A stretch of DNA of 56,847 nt from Bacteroidales bacterium (GTDB taxonomy: Bacteria > Bacteroidota > Bacteroidia > Bacteroidales > Muribaculaceae). The DNA is taken from NCBI GenBank assembly GCA_020859845.1, contig JAJBVL010000048.1, positions 1 through 56,847 of the forward strand. Reading direction: 5' to 3'. Within the stretch, counting starts at the first letter, position 1, and every line of letters starts with the position of its first letter. Both the position numbers and the translations under genes were made by a program. Positions 16,524 to 26,045 of the stretch are shown in pieces. The notes beneath the pieces are model-generated. The model did no database searches. It was not told the DNA's origin and worked only from the letters and a program-made list of their open reading frames with translations.

Positions 16524-17867
16524 ATGGACGAAAATCTTGATATACACCGTTTTGAGGCAAACTTACAGCCTCTGGATACCCCTGATGACGAGAAGATAAT
16601 CATCAAGGCTATAGGCGTGGGTGGTGGTGGCAACAATGCTATCAACCATATGTATCGCCAAGGTATCAAAAACGTTTCTTTCGTGGTGTGCAACACCGAC
16701 CGTCAGGCTCTGCGCCATTCCCCGGTGCCTACCCAGGTACAGATTGGTAGCGGCATGGGTGCTGGCAACAAGCCCGAGGTGGCACGCAAGGCAGCCGAGG
16801 ATGATATCGACAAGATACGTGCTCTCTTTGACGACGACACCAAGATGGTGTTTATCACCGCCGGTATGGGTGGTGGCACGGGTACTGGTGCCTCCCCCGT
16901 GGTGGCCCGTGTAGCCAAAGAACTTGGTCTGCTCACTATTGGCATCGTCACCATCCCCTTCTTCTTTGAGGGCGACAAGAAGATTGCCAAGGCGCTCGAT
17001 GGCGCCGATGAGATAGCCAAGTATGTCGATGCGCTGCTGGTGATCAACAATGAGCGCTTGACCGAGATTTACGGCGACCTCGACTTTATCAACGCCTTTG
17101 GCAAAGCTGACGACACCCTCTCCACGGCTGCCCGCTCTATCAGCGAGATCATCACCTGCGAGGGCCATATAAACCTCGACTTTAACGACGTAGACACCAC
17201 TCTCCGCGATGGTGGCGCTGCTATCATATCCACAGGCTACGGTGAGGGCGACAACCGCGTGAGGACTGCTATCGACAATGCTCTCGACTCTCCCTTGCTA
17301 CGCAATCGCGATATCTTCAAGTCGAAGAAGCTGCTCTTCAACCTCTACTTCTCGCGCAAGGCCGAGCGTCCCTTCGTGATGAGCGAGGTGCATGAGCTCT
17401 CCGACTTCGTAAGCAATATCGATGGCGTCGACGTGATATGGGGTGTGGCCTTCGACGATACGCTGGGCGACCAAGTGAAGATTACTATCTTGGCAGCTGG
17501 GTTTGACGTGACAATTCGCGAGGAGGAAGATGACCTGCGACGCGACCATGGAGCGCCTATCACCATAGGCTCTCGACCACAGCGCCAGCAGGCAGCCGCC
17601 TCGTCCGCCAAGGGTCGCAATGATCAGACGTCGCGGTTTGTGCAAGAATATGGTTCAAAGGCTATGGAGCGTCGCACCAACTACATTATCCTTGCCCCCA
17701 ACCAGCTCGACAATGATGCCATCATTGAGATACTGGAGAAGAGCCCGGCCTACAATCGCGAGAAAAAGGTGCTCGACGAAATCAAGAACACCGTAAAGCC
17801 TCAGGCACGCCCGGCAGCGTGCGAGCCTGCCAACAGTTCTGTGATCGACTTTTCTAAAGATTTCTAA
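16524..17867 (+). CDS. ftsZ: Cell division GTPase FtsZ
   Basis: 447 residues, the tubulin-like GTPase that forms the division ring. It has [13 protein letters not shown] (31-43), the tubulin signature GGGTGTG at 116-122, [11 protein letters not shown] and the T7 loop [14 protein letters not shown]. The GTPase core ends near residue 330. A variable linker follows, and the C-terminal peptide is unusual in my eyes ([10 protein letters not shown]). The N-terminus has about 22 extra residues before the first strand. It is the last gene of the cluster and ends before a large palindrome. Confidence 0.97.
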   Translation: MDENLDIHRFEANLQPLDTPDDEKIIIKAIGVGGGGNNAINHMYRQGIKNVSFVVCNTDRQALRHSPVPTQVQIGSGMGAGNKPEVARKAAEDDIDKIRALFDDDTKMVFITAGMGGGTGTGASPVVARVAKELGLLTIGIVTIPFFFEGDKKIAKALDGADEIAKYVDALLVINNERLTEIYGDLDFINAFGKADDTLSTAARSISEIITCEGHINLDFNDVDTTLRDGGAAIISTGYGEGDNRVRTAIDNALDSPLLRNRDIFKSKKLLFNLYFSRKAERPFVMSEVHELSDFVSNIDGVDVIWGVAFDDTLGDQVKITILAAGFDVTIREEEDDLRRDHGAPITIGSRPQRQQAAASSAKGRNDQTSRFVQEYGSKAMERRTNYIILAPNQLDNDAIIEILEKSPAYNREKKVLDEIKNTVKPQARPAACEPANSSVIDFSKDF

Positions 17868-17883
17868 TCGGCAAAAGACAATC

Positions 17884-17942
17884 TTAATCGCTGAAACGCT
17901 GAATCGCATAAGGCTTATGCGATTCAGCGTTTCAGCGATTAA
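17884..17942. terminator. 59-nt near-perfect palindrome after ftsZ
   Basis: The 29 nt at 17884-17912 and the 29 nt at 17914-17942 are exact reverse complements around a single G at 17913. The arm contains CGCTGAA twice. It lies between ftsZ (+) and the AraC gene (-), which converge, and probably terminates both, although there is no long T run. As RNA or extruded DNA it would form a near-loopless hairpin. Confidence 0.75.
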
Positions 17943-17966
17943 TAGTAAAAATCAGCTCCTGTCCCC

Positions 17967-18869
17967 TTAGCTGCGGCGCTGAAATTCAGTGGGCGACATT
18001 CCCGTAAGGTGCTTGAAATACTTGCCAAACGACGACTGATTAGTGAAATTGAGGTCGTAGGCTATCTGCTGGATGTTTTTCCCAGAGAAACGCAGGAGGT
18101 TTTTGGCTTCGAGGATTACCAACTCATCAATCCATTCGGCAGCGGAGCGACCTGTGACTTCGCGCATAATCATCGACAGATATTTAGGCGAGATAAAGAG
18201 CTTGTCGGCATAAAACGCCACCGAACGCTCCTGGCGGTAATAGGTGTGGAGCATCTGAAGGAAGTCGCGCACGTAGTTGTTGCGACGTGAACGGGGCTTA
18301 TCCGCGCTTGACACTGGTGCATGCTTACGTACAAACTGGAGCAACTGATACACCACGGCTGCTATAAGGCAACGCGAGATGCTACGCACGTAAAGGTCGT
18401 CGGGGTTGGCCACGGTGTTGAAGTGGATCACGTCGAAATAACTCTTCATCAGAGCCATCTCGGTAGAGTCGAGTTTGATGATGGGCGCAGGAGAGTGAGG
18501 CACCCTCATAGTGTTGAGGATATTGACATCTATATTGATATCGCGTATAAATTCCGGGGAGATGACAAGGATATAAGCATCAAGGGTGTCCCAGTCAACG
18601 TGTTTCACCTGTAGCAGACGATCCGTGTTGATGATTATTACGGAGTCGCTGCCCACACTGTAAGGCTGCAGGTCAATATCCAGATTAATCTCGCCCGAAA
18701 AGCAGAGCACCATCGACAAGCCGTTGACACGCATAGGCGACTCCCAATAGCTTGCCAAGGAAGCATCTTTTGTCAGACGCGAAAAAGCATAGTCGTCGCC
18801 CAATCGACTAAACTGCGACGAGAATTGAGCCATATTGCCCAGTTGGGCCATCCTTACTTCCTTTTCCAT
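17967..18869 (-). CDS. AraC-family transcriptional regulator
   Basis: 300 residues. The N-terminal ~190 residues form a sensor domain I cannot assign (SMVLCFSGEINLDIDLQPYS near 50-70 may be cupin-like strands). The C-terminal ~100 residues hold two helix-turn-helix units, SVAFYADKLFISPKYLSMIM and IQQIAYDLNFTNQSSFGKYF, and end HLTGMSPTEFQRRS, the AraC signature. ATG 18869 is kept as start; a second Met at residue 7 is possible. It converges on ftsZ and lies downstream of an Lrp-type regulator but probably has its own promoter. Target genes are unknown. Confidence 0.88.
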   Translation of the reverse strand: MEKEVRMAQLGNMAQFSSQFSRLGDDYAFSRLTKDASLASYWESPMRVNGLSMVLCFSGEINLDIDLQPYSVGSDSVIIINTDRLLQVKHVDWDTLDAYILVISPEFIRDINIDVNILNTMRVPHSPAPIIKLDSTEMALMKSYFDVIHFNTVANPDDLYVRSISRCLIAAVVYQLLQFVRKHAPVSSADKPRSRRNNYVRDFLQMLHTYYRQERSVAFYADKLFISPKYLSMIMREVTGRSAAEWIDELVILEAKNLLRFSGKNIQQIAYDLNFTNQSSFGKYFKHLTGMSPTEFQRRS

Positions 18870-18900
18870 AGCTACAAACGTGGTTTTTACTTTTTCGCCA

Positions 18901-18908
18901 CAAAAATA
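18901..18908 (-). promoter_or_regulatory. Likely -7 box (TATTTTTG) of the AraC gene
   Basis: The minus strand reads TATTTTTG, fitting TAnnTTTG, about 31 nt before the ATG at 18869. No clear -33 element is seen. Confidence 0.4.
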
Positions 18909-18954
18909 GCTATTTATTCTCAGAATTTAGTCGAAAAAGGCAAAAAAATTCCCT

Positions 18955-19416
18955 CTATTCATAATGAATAGGGAGCTTACGGTCGATGCTATGGTCGAGG
19001 GATATGAGAGTCTCGGTGCCAATCACCCCATGAATCATCTGTATCTTGTTGTTGAGGAGTTCCATGAGGTGTTCGTTGTCGCGGGCATAGAGTTTGACAA
19101 GCATCGTGTAAGGGCCGGTGGTGAAATGACACTCCACCACCTCGGGTATCTTTTCGAGCTCGGGCACGACGTCGCGATACATCGCTCCACGCTCAAGGTT
19201 GACACCGATATAAGTACACGTGCGATAGCCCAGGGCTTTGGGATCTACGGTATAGCCTGAGCCAGTGATGACATCAAGGTCAATCATGCGCTGTATACGC
19301 TGATGGATAGCGGCGCGCGACACGCCACATTCCTGTGCAACATCCTTAGATGGTATGCGAGCATTGCTCATCACTATGTCGAGAATCTTGCGATCCAGAT
19401 TGTCAATTTTTTCCAT
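18955..19416 (-). CDS. Lrp/AsnC-family transcriptional regulator
   Basis: 153 residues, the usual length. The N-terminal helix-turn-helix (NLDRKILDIVMSNARIPSKD, then VSRAAIHQRIQRM) is followed by the RAM ligand-binding domain (about 65-150), with HFTTGPYTMLVKLYARDNEH and ISLDHSIDRKLP. Such proteins form octamers and often respond to amino acids. It has a strong promoter at 19457-19488 and faces away from the clostripain-like gene. The effector cannot be told. Confidence 0.92.
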   Translation of the reverse strand: MEKIDNLDRKILDIVMSNARIPSKDVAQECGVSRAAIHQRIQRMIDLDVITGSGYTVDPKALGYRTCTYIGVNLERGAMYRDVVPELEKIPEVVECHFTTGPYTMLVKLYARDNEHLMELLNNKIQMIHGVIGTETLISLDHSIDRKLPIHYE

Positions 19417-19456
19417 TATCTTGCTCCAAATGATAGCGATATTAGATTACCGGCTC

Positions 19457-19488
19457 CAAAATTACGCATAACACTGGACATTTCCAAA
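19457..19488 (-). promoter_or_regulatory. Promoter of the Lrp/AsnC gene
   Basis: On the minus strand TTTG (19488-19485), 20 nt, TAATTTTG (19464-19457), an exact fit to the Bacteroidetes promoter, ~41 nt before the ATG at 19416. Confidence 0.7.
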
Positions 19489-19577
19489 CATTTTGCTATT
19501 TTTCCCCTCCAATGTAGTGATTTATGGCATCCTCATCTATGCAATTAGCCTAAGGCTTGGCTTGCAGAGGGCAATCA

Positions 19578-19609
19578 TTTGTATATTAGGGGGAATATTA
19601 GTAACTTTG
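19578..19609 (+). promoter_or_regulatory. Promoter of the clostripain-like gene
   Basis: TTTG (19578-19581), 20 nt, TAACTTTG (19602-19609), then ~25 nt to the ATG at 19635. An exact fit to the Bacteroidetes promoter. Confidence 0.72.
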
Positions 19610-19634
19610 CAGTTCCCTTGTAAAGAATTGAATT

Positions 19635-20837
19635 ATGAAACGATACCTATACGTAATCTCCGCTTTGCTTATTGCATGCTTTTCTTCTTGTAGCAGCAGC
19701 GACGACCCCAAGCCCGATGAGCCCAAAGAGGATCTCGACGGCCGCACAATCCTGGTCTACATGGTGGCCAACAATAATCTGGGGTCAAACAATTATGACG
19801 AAAAAAACATAGTGCAGATGGAGGCAGCCGTAGCTGCCGGTGCGCTTGGCACCAACGACCATCTCCTATATTATCAACATGATTATAAAAGCATAGGCAA
19901 ACTCTATGAAGTAACCGCCCAAGGACGCTCGCTATTGAAGGAGTATACCGACGAAAACCTTATTGCCATCGACCCTGAGAGGGCACAAGAGGTGATAAGC
20001 GACGTTGTGGCCTTGGCTCCTGCCGAAAGCTATGGCTTGATACTCTGGAGCCACGGCACAGGGTGGATAGAGGGCGACCAATCGCGCACCCTTGCCGCAC
20101 AAAGCGAAGAGGAAACGATGACCGATATCGCTTCGAGCCGCCCCATCTATTACTCCTTTGGCTCCGATGGAGGCTATGAGATGAATGTCCCCACGATGAA
20201 GGATGCCTTCGGAGGAGTTGTCGACTGGAAGTTTATCTACTTTGACTGCTGCCACATGATCACTACCGAGGTGATGTATGAGATCGGCTCTTTGGCTCCA
20301 GTCATGATCGGCTCCACTACGGAGCTACCTATCGAAGGTATGCCCTACACGGTCAATATCCCCTGCATGTTTGAAGAGGAGCCCGACTACGCTGCCATAG
20401 CCTACAACACTTACAATCTCTACATCGACTCATCGACCGGTTGCTCAATGACGGTGGTCAACACCAACGCCATGGACGACTTGGCAAAAGCCACCAAAGC
20501 CATTATGGAGGTGGCACAACCCTTGGAGTCAACTTACAAAGGCGTAAAGCTATGGCGAAGCTCAGCTGTGACGGTCTATCTCTACGACATGAAGGATTAT
20601 ATCCATGCCTTGACCGACGACACTGCCCTGCTGACAGCATGGGACACCGCATACTCTAAAGCCGTAGTGGCCAACTACAATACCCCTCTATGCTTCACCG
20701 TCGCTATGACCAATTTCACTGGCCTCGGTTGCTATATTCCCGAATTGAATGGCAACAGTGTCACTCTCAAAGGCTATAACACCCTGAAGTGGTATGACGA
20801 CGTAGTGAAGTATAACGCCAACTTGACAGCTGAATGA
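19635..20837 (+). CDS. Clostripain-family (C11) cysteine peptidase lipoprotein
   Basis: 400 residues. A lipoprotein signal peptide ends FSSC, and the following SSSDD with further acidic residues resembles the surface-export signal of Bacteroidetes lipoproteins. The peptidase C11 fold begins TILVYMVANNNLGS. The catalytic pair is visible: His140 in LWSHGTGW and Cys205 in YFDCCHM (Cys206 is adjacent). Clostripain cleaves after arginine; the specificity here is not shown by the sequence. It is probably exposed on the outer membrane. Its stop overlaps the start of the MscS gene (ATGA), so the two are likely co-transcribed, though no functional link is evident. Confidence 0.9.
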   Translation: MKRYLYVISALLIACFSSCSSSDDPKPDEPKEDLDGRTILVYMVANNNLGSNNYDEKNIVQMEAAVAAGALGTNDHLLYYQHDYKSIGKLYEVTAQGRSLLKEYTDENLIAIDPERAQEVISDVVALAPAESYGLILWSHGTGWIEGDQSRTLAAQSEEETMTDIASSRPIYYSFGSDGGYEMNVPTMKDAFGGVVDWKFIYFDCCHMITTEVMYEIGSLAPVMIGSTTELPIEGMPYTVNIPCMFEEEPDYAAIAYNTYNLYIDSSTGCSMTVVNTNAMDDLAKATKAIMEVAQPLESTYKGVKLWRSSAVTVYLYDMKDYIHALTDDTALLTAWDTAYSKAVVANYNTPLCFTVAMTNFTGLGCYIPELNGNSVTLKGYNTLKWYDDVVKYNANLTAE

Positions 20838-21955
20838 CACAAACTGAATTTATAGACCTCACCAATCAAGCCGTCCCCAACGACAGCATACGCGAGGCCG
20901 CCCAGCGCGACTGGGTAGCTCTCAAGTCAATGTCGCTCGAAGACCTCATCACACGCCTGGCCAACATTCTGGTGGAGTTTGCCATCAGCGTTACCATCGC
21001 AGTGATGGTGTTCTACGTAGGCAAATGGATTATCAAGAAGCTATACACCATAGTAGAAGCCATCCTGCTGCGCCGCCGCGTTGACCGCTCGTTGACCACC
21101 TTTATCCTAAGCCTCGTCAGGATAGTGCTCTACTTTATTCTCATCGTGACGGTGATAGGCATCCTGGGCATCAACACCAGTTCATTCATAGCCATCTTTG
21201 CCTCTGTCGGCGTGGCTATTGGTATGGCGTTGAGTGGCACGCTGCAAAACTTCGCTGGCGGAGTGCTCATCCTCTTCCTCAAGCCCTACAAGATAGGCGA
21301 CTACATAGAAGCGCAGGGCTATGCTGGGACGGTGACCGAAATACAGATTTTCCATACCATTATCTGCACCCCCGACAACAAGTCGATTATCATCCCCAAC
21401 GGTGGCCTCTCCACAGGCTCCATCAACAACTGGAGCCGCGAGGACTATCGCCGTGTGCAGTGGGATGTGGCCATTTCCTATGGCGACGACGTTGAGAAGG
21501 CACGCAAAGTGATTCTTGAGCTCCTCGACGCTGATGAGCGTATCGTGAAGCAATTTATCGAAGACGACCGCGAGCAGCGCCAAGAAGCCATTGAGGAAGC
21601 TCGTGAGGCCATGCAAGAAGAAGCTGTGGAGCCCAAGCATAGCTGGCTATGGAGAATGTTTCATCGCCATAGAGCCAAGGTGCAGGCCCGCATGCAAGCC
21701 CGCATAGAGTCGTGGGAGGAGCAGCGCGAAGCTCAGCTACAAGCCATCGCCCCCAAGGTGGACCGCAGCCCCAGCGTGAATCTGGCCGAGATGGCCGACA
21801 GCAGCATCAACCTGGTGGTAAGAGCGTGGACAGCGTCGTCCAACTACTGGGGAGTCTACTACAGCATCAACGAGCAAATCTACAACCGTCTGCCTCAAGA
21901 GGGCCTTTCCTTCCCCTTCCCGCAGATGGATGTCCATATCACCCCCGCTTCATAA
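20834..21955 (+). CDS. MscS-type small mechanosensitive channel with charged insertion
   Basis: 373 residues. About three membrane helices lie near 47-66, 88-110 and 115-150. The pore helix TM3 is VGVAIGMALSGTLQNFAGGV, and LKPYKIGDYIEAQGYAGTVT opens the beta domain. The C-terminal alpha/beta domain ends SINLVVRAW and FPFPQMDVHI as expected. Between about 240 and 305 there is an extra highly charged stretch rich in Arg, Glu and Gln (EEAREAM, HRHRAKVQARMQAR) with helical character, absent from typical MscS proteins of about 285 residues. It would act as a tension-gated osmotic safety valve in the inner membrane. It overlaps the clostripain-like gene by 4 nt. Confidence 0.92.
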   Translation: MTQTEFIDLTNQAVPNDSIREAAQRDWVALKSMSLEDLITRLANILVEFAISVTIAVMVFYVGKWIIKKLYTIVEAILLRRRVDRSLTTFILSLVRIVLYFILIVTVIGILGINTSSFIAIFASVGVAIGMALSGTLQNFAGGVLILFLKPYKIGDYIEAQGYAGTVTEIQIFHTIICTPDNKSIIIPNGGLSTGSINNWSREDYRRVQWDVAISYGDDVEKARKVILELLDADERIVKQFIEDDREQRQEAIEEAREAMQEEAVEPKHSWLWRMFHRHRAKVQARMQARIESWEEQREAQLQAIAPKVDRSPSVNLAEMADSSINLVVRAWTASSNYWGVYYSINEQIYNRLPQEGLSFPFPQMDVHITPAS

Positions 21956-22069
21956 TCCCTACAGCACGGCATAGCCCCCTACCATTATCATCTGAGCGCA
22001 AAAGGTGCATTCTTCACGCCCCAATATATAAATAAACTTAAAGAGGCGTAAAGAATGAAATATATTGTG

Positions 22070-22077
22070 TAATTTTG
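22070..22077 (+). promoter_or_regulatory. -7 box (TAATTTTG) before recJ
   Basis: TAATTTTG lies 5 nt before a candidate small ORF (ATG 22083) and 182 nt before the recJ ATG. No clear -33 TTTG is seen. The rest of the 21956-22082 gap shows nothing I can identify. Confidence 0.5.
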
Positions 22078-22082
22078 CGTAG

Positions 22083-22259
22083 ATGATATGGGCGCGGTGT
22101 GCCTCCCTTTACTTGCCGGCATTTTTTCTCGGCTCTCTCCCTCCTCGATACATCAAGGGAGACTCCACCCACGGAGCCTCAATATTAGCGATGGCAGCTC
22201 TCAGGCGCGAGAGCAGACAGGCCATCACCGATGCGAGAAAAAATATAATAAAAACATAA
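22083..22259 (+). CDS. Candidate small protein ahead of recJ (58 residues)
   Basis: An open frame of 58 codons begins MIWARCASLYLPAFFLGS with a short hydrophobic stretch (about 7-18), then has a basic, Arg-rich second half (ALRRESRQAITDARKNI). Its TAA (22257-22259) is immediately followed by the recJ ATG at 22260, in the same reading frame, so one stop codon separates the two. The ATG lies 5 nt after a good -7 box, which would make it leaderless. I do not recognise the protein. It could instead be an untranslated leader of recJ that happens to be open. Confidence 0.35.
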   Translation: MIWARCASLYLPAFFLGSLPPRYIKGDSTHGASILAMAALRRESRQAITDARKNIIKT

Positions 22260-23999
22260 ATGACAAGTAAATGGAATTATCTACCCCTTACTTCCGAAGA
22301 GCAAAAACTGGAGAGCCAGCTAGCTAAAAGCTATGCCGAGTGTCCTCCCATCAGCGCATTGCTGGTGCAGCGTGGCATCACTACGCCCGAAGAAGCCGAC
22401 CACTTCTTCCATCCATCGTTGAAGAATCTTCACGATCCTTTCTTGATGCCTCAAATGGACAAGGCAGTGGCACGCCTCAACAAGGCCATGGGCGCCAAGG
22501 AGCGCATCATGGTGTATGGCGACTATGATGTGGACGGCACCACAGCAGTGGCCTTAGTTTATAAGTATCTTCAGAACTTCTACTCCAACGTAGACTACTA
22601 TATCCCCACGCGCTACGACGAGGGATATGGTATATCGAAGCGTAGCATTGATTATGCAGCCCAAGAAGGGGTAAAGCTCATAATCATCCTCGACTGTGGC
22701 ATCAAAGCCATAGACGAGATACGCTATGCCCAAAGTTTAGGCATCGACTTCATCATCTGCGACCACCATGTGCCCGACGATGACCTCCCCGAAGCCGTGG
22801 CCATCCTCAATCCCAAACTCGAAGGCTCCACCTATCCCTGCTCCCACCTCTCGGGGTGTGGCGTGGGCTTTAAGTTTATGCAGGCGTTTGCCATCAGCAA
22901 TGGGTTGTCGACCACGGAGCTCGAAGGAATGCTCGACTTGGTGGCTGTCAGCATCGCTGCCGACATCGTGCCTATGGTCGACGAAAACCGCATCATGGCC
23001 TATCAAGGCCTCCGACGCCTCAACTCCAATCCCAACCTGGGCCTCCGCGCCATCATCCGTATCTGTGGATTGGCGGGACGCGAGATTACCATCAGCGACG
23101 TGATATTCAAGATTGGTCCTCGCATCAATGCCAGCGGACGCATGCAGAGCGGACGCGAGGCTGTGGAGCTACTCGTGGCGCGCGACATGAACGATGCTCT
23201 GGAGAAGGCACGCGCCATCGACCAGTATAACAAAGACCGCAAGGAGCTCGACAAGCGCATCACCGAGGAGGCCAACGCCATCCTGGAGAAACGCGGCGAG
23301 ATGAACTCCGACAAGAAAGCCATCGTGATCTACAACAAAGATTGGCATCGTGGCATCATTGGCATCGTGGCTTCGCGACTGACCGAGCTTTACTACAAAC
23401 CGTCGGTGGTGCTTACTCTCTCCAACGGTTTGGCCACAGGCTCGTCGCGCTCGGTGCAAGGCTTTGATATCTACAAGGCGGTCGATGCCTCTCGCGATAT
23501 CCTGGAAAACTTTGGCGGCCACACCTACGCCGTAGGGCTCTCGCTCAAGGAGGAAAATATACCTGAATTTACGCGCCGATTTGAGGAGTATGTAGCAGCC
23601 AACATCTTACCCAGCCAGCTGCAGCCACTGCTCGATATCGATGCCTACCTCACCTTTGCTGATATCACACCGGAATTTATCCAGCTCTTGAGGCGCTTCA
23701 ACCCCTTTGGACCCGGCAATCAGAAGCCAGTGTTCTGTACCCGCCACGTCATGGACTTTGGCACGAGCAAGCTCGTGGGGCGCAATCTGGAGCATATCAA
23801 GCTTGAGCTTGTGGACAACACCTCGGGCAAGGTGATGAACGGCATCGCCTTCAACGCCGCAGAGCATTTTGAGCATATCCATAGCCAGAAGCCTTTCGAC
23901 ATCTGCTATACCATCGAGGACAATAAACATCATGGTCCATCGAGCTCCAACCTCTCGGTGCAGCTCCTCATCAAGGAGATAAGGCCCTCAAAAGAATGA
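22260..23999 (+). CDS. recJ: Single-stranded-DNA-specific exonuclease RecJ
   Basis: 579 residues, the usual length. RecJ degrades single-stranded DNA 5' to 3' in recombination and repair. The DHH phosphoesterase core has GDYDVDG (87-93), DHH at 168-170 (ICDHHVP), [10 protein letters not shown] and the DHHA1 domain with [12 protein letters not shown] and [16 protein letters not shown]; the C-terminal OB-like domain has [13 protein letters not shown]. Start ATG 22260 gives the usual N-terminus (KWNYLPL). It overlaps recQ by 4 nt, a functional pair since RecQ unwinds DNA for RecJ. Confidence 0.96.
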   Translation: MTSKWNYLPLTSEEQKLESQLAKSYAECPPISALLVQRGITTPEEADHFFHPSLKNLHDPFLMPQMDKAVARLNKAMGAKERIMVYGDYDVDGTTAVALVYKYLQNFYSNVDYYIPTRYDEGYGISKRSIDYAAQEGVKLIIILDCGIKAIDEIRYAQSLGIDFIICDHHVPDDDLPEAVAILNPKLEGSTYPCSHLSGCGVGFKFMQAFAISNGLSTTELEGMLDLVAVSIAADIVPMVDENRIMAYQGLRRLNSNPNLGLRAIIRICGLAGREITISDVIFKIGPRINASGRMQSGREAVELLVARDMNDALEKARAIDQYNKDRKELDKRITEEANAILEKRGEMNSDKKAIVIYNKDWHRGIIGIVASRLTELYYKPSVVLTLSNGLATGSSRSVQGFDIYKAVDASRDILENFGGHTYAVGLSLKEENIPEFTRRFEEYVAANILPSQLQPLLDIDAYLTFADITPEFIQLLRRFNPFGPGNQKPVFCTRHVMDFGTSKLVGRNLEHIKLELVDNTSGKVMNGIAFNAAEHFEHIHSQKPFDICYTIEDNKHHGPSSSNLSVQLLIKEIRPSKE

Positions 24000-25930
24000 G
24001 CCTCTCCCAGCCTCAGCAACCTCCAACGAGCGCCCAGCTTCATGAGATACTTGAGCGTCATTGGGGCTACACCGCTTTTCGTCCACTCCAAGAGGAGATC
24101 ATTACCTCGGTGCTTCAAGGCCACGACACTCTGGGGTTGATGCCTACGGGGGGTGGCAAATCGCTTACATTCCAAGTGCCAGCCTTGGCGTTGCCAGGGC
24201 TGACGCTGGTTGTCACGCCCCTCATCTCGCTGATGAAGGACCAAGTGGACAATCTGGGCGCCGTCGGGGTTCCAGCGCTCTATCTTCACGCTGGTCTCAC
24301 AGCCAGCGAGCAGCGCTTGGCTATAGATAAGTGTAGGCTCGGAAAAGCCAAGCTCCTCTACGTATCGCCAGAAAAGCTTCAGGGCACCAACTTCAGGGAA
24401 CAGCTACGCCAATTCTCTATTAGCCTCATCGTGGTAGATGAAGCCCACTGTATCTCGCAGTGGGGCTACGACTTCCGTCCCTCCTACCTTCAGTTGGCCA
24501 CCCTGCGACAGATGCTCCCGGGAGTGTCAGTGTTGGCCTTGACGGCCACGGCTACACCCCCAGTGGTGACCGACATCGTAAAGCAGCTACAGTTTGGTTC
24601 CGACCACTGGGTGTTGGCCAAGAGCTTTGCGCGAAGCAATCTGTCGTATGTGGTGCGTTACGGCGACCATAAGGAGGGAATGTTGCTGAGAGTGTTGACC
24701 CACACCGCGGGAAGCGCCATAGTCTACGTGCGCTCGCGGCGCCGCACACGCGAGATTGCCGCCACTCTCAAGCGCTATGGACTCAGCGCCGACTTCTACC
24801 ACGCAGGCCTCGCCATCGAGGATAAGAACGAAAAGCAACAGCGCTGGAAGACCGATCAGACTCGGATAATGGTGGCCACCAACGCCTTTGGTATGGGTAT
24901 AGACAAGCCCGATGTGAGGGTAGTGGTCCACTACGACCTCGCGCCTTCGCTCGAAGAATACTATCAAGAGGCGGGTCGCGCCGGTCGCGATGGCCAAGAG
25001 TCGTATGCCGTCACCCTCGCTGCGCCCCACGACAAAGCCACTTTGGCTCGATATCTGGCTCGCGCCTTCCCTCCGAAGGAGTATATACGCCGAGTGTATG
25101 AACTTGTAGGCAACTTTCTCTCGGTAGCCGTAGGGAGTGGCTACGGCCAGGTGTTCCCCTTCAATCTGGAGACCTTTTGCGACACCTTCAAGCTCCATCC
25201 AGCCGAGGTGAGGAGCAGCCTGCTGCTACTGACACGCGCGGGCTATATCTCGTTTCAAGACGAGATTTCCACCCGATCAAGAGTGATGATACTGGCCTCA
25301 AAGGCCGACCTCTATGGCGTAGAACTCGACTCGGAGACCGACGCCGTCCTTCAGATGCTACTGCGCACGTATCCTGGCCTTTTTGCTGATTATGTAGTGA
25401 TAAATGAGGGGCTAATTGCCTCGCGCCTATCGTTGCCCCGCGAGACCGTCTACCAAGGCCTCCTTCGCCTGCAACGCCTCAAGCTCCTCCACTATGTGCC
25501 CCAATCCACCACCCCCTACATCTTATATACCACCTCGCGCGAGTTGCCACGCCATGTGGAGTTGCCACTTAGCGTCTATGAGGAGCAGCGCGAGCGTATG
25601 GCCAATCGCATAAAAGCAGTGACGGAGTATGTGTTTACCACCACCCGCTGTCGCGGCGAGATGCTTTTGGAGTATTTTGGGGAGACGCCCCAAGGGCGGT
25701 GTGACAAGTGTGACGTGTGCCGACAAGGCCGACGCCCTGCTTCTCCAGAAGGCCTCGATGTCAAGGAAGCCATTCTCAATCATCTGAGTCAAACCGCCAG
25801 CCTGACAGTGGCTGATCTCCATCGTCTTACCGGGGCACCTGAAGGAGAAATCATAGCTACACTCCGACTGCTGATGGACAAAGGCAAGGTAAAAGCTCGT
25901 CCTGGAGGCTTGGTTTTCAGCCTTGCGTGA
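23996..25930 (+). CDS. recQ: ATP-dependent DNA helicase RecQ
   Basis: 644 residues. A 3' to 5' DNA helicase of superfamily 2. The aromatic-rich motif 0 is [13 protein letters not shown]; Walker A is PTGGGKS with Lys55; DEAH is at 148-151 and continues as [18 protein letters not shown]; motif VI is [12 protein letters not shown]. The zinc-binding region near residues 545-580 has Cys residues in TTRCRGEML and GRCDKCDVC. The C-terminus has a winged-helix-like segment ([21 protein letters not shown]) and no HRDC domain that I can see. It is transcribed with recJ and overlaps it by 4 nt. Confidence 0.95.
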   Translation: MSLSQPQQPPTSAQLHEILERHWGYTAFRPLQEEIITSVLQGHDTLGLMPTGGGKSLTFQVPALALPGLTLVVTPLISLMKDQVDNLGAVGVPALYLHAGLTASEQRLAIDKCRLGKAKLLYVSPEKLQGTNFREQLRQFSISLIVVDEAHCISQWGYDFRPSYLQLATLRQMLPGVSVLALTATATPPVVTDIVKQLQFGSDHWVLAKSFARSNLSYVVRYGDHKEGMLLRVLTHTAGSAIVYVRSRRRTREIAATLKRYGLSADFYHAGLAIEDKNEKQQRWKTDQTRIMVATNAFGMGIDKPDVRVVVHYDLAPSLEEYYQEAGRAGRDGQESYAVTLAAPHDKATLARYLARAFPPKEYIRRVYELVGNFLSVAVGSGYGQVFPFNLETFCDTFKLHPAEVRSSLLLLTRAGYISFQDEISTRSRVMILASKADLYGVELDSETDAVLQMLLRTYPGLFADYVVINEGLIASRLSLPRETVYQGLLRLQRLKLLHYVPQSTTPYILYTTSRELPRHVELPLSVYEEQRERMANRIKAVTEYVFTTTRCRGEMLLEYFGETPQGRCDKCDVCRQGRRPASPEGLDVKEAILNHLSQTASLTVADLHRLTGAPEGEIIATLRLLMDKGKVKARPGGLVFSLA

Positions 25931-25960
25931 AAGTTTTATGGCCATTGACGGCCTATTATC

Positions 25961-25992
25961 GTTGTAAGTTAAGAGATAAATCTCTAACTTTG
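25961..25992 (+). promoter_or_regulatory. Promoter of plsC
   Basis: GTTG (25961-25964), 20 nt, TAACTTTG (25985-25992), then a ~53 nt leader to the ATG at 26046. The -33 element has one mismatch from TTTG. Confidence 0.55.
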
Positions 25993-26045
25993 TGACTCCA
26001 TCTCTGTCATTCTATCATTCTGCAACTCTCTAATTCTATCCACCT

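Noticed and set aside
22088-22270. Plus-strand 60-codon frame overlapping the recJ start
   Set aside because: It overlaps recJ out of frame and its composition is not convincing; the 22083 frame fits the promoter and the recJ start better.
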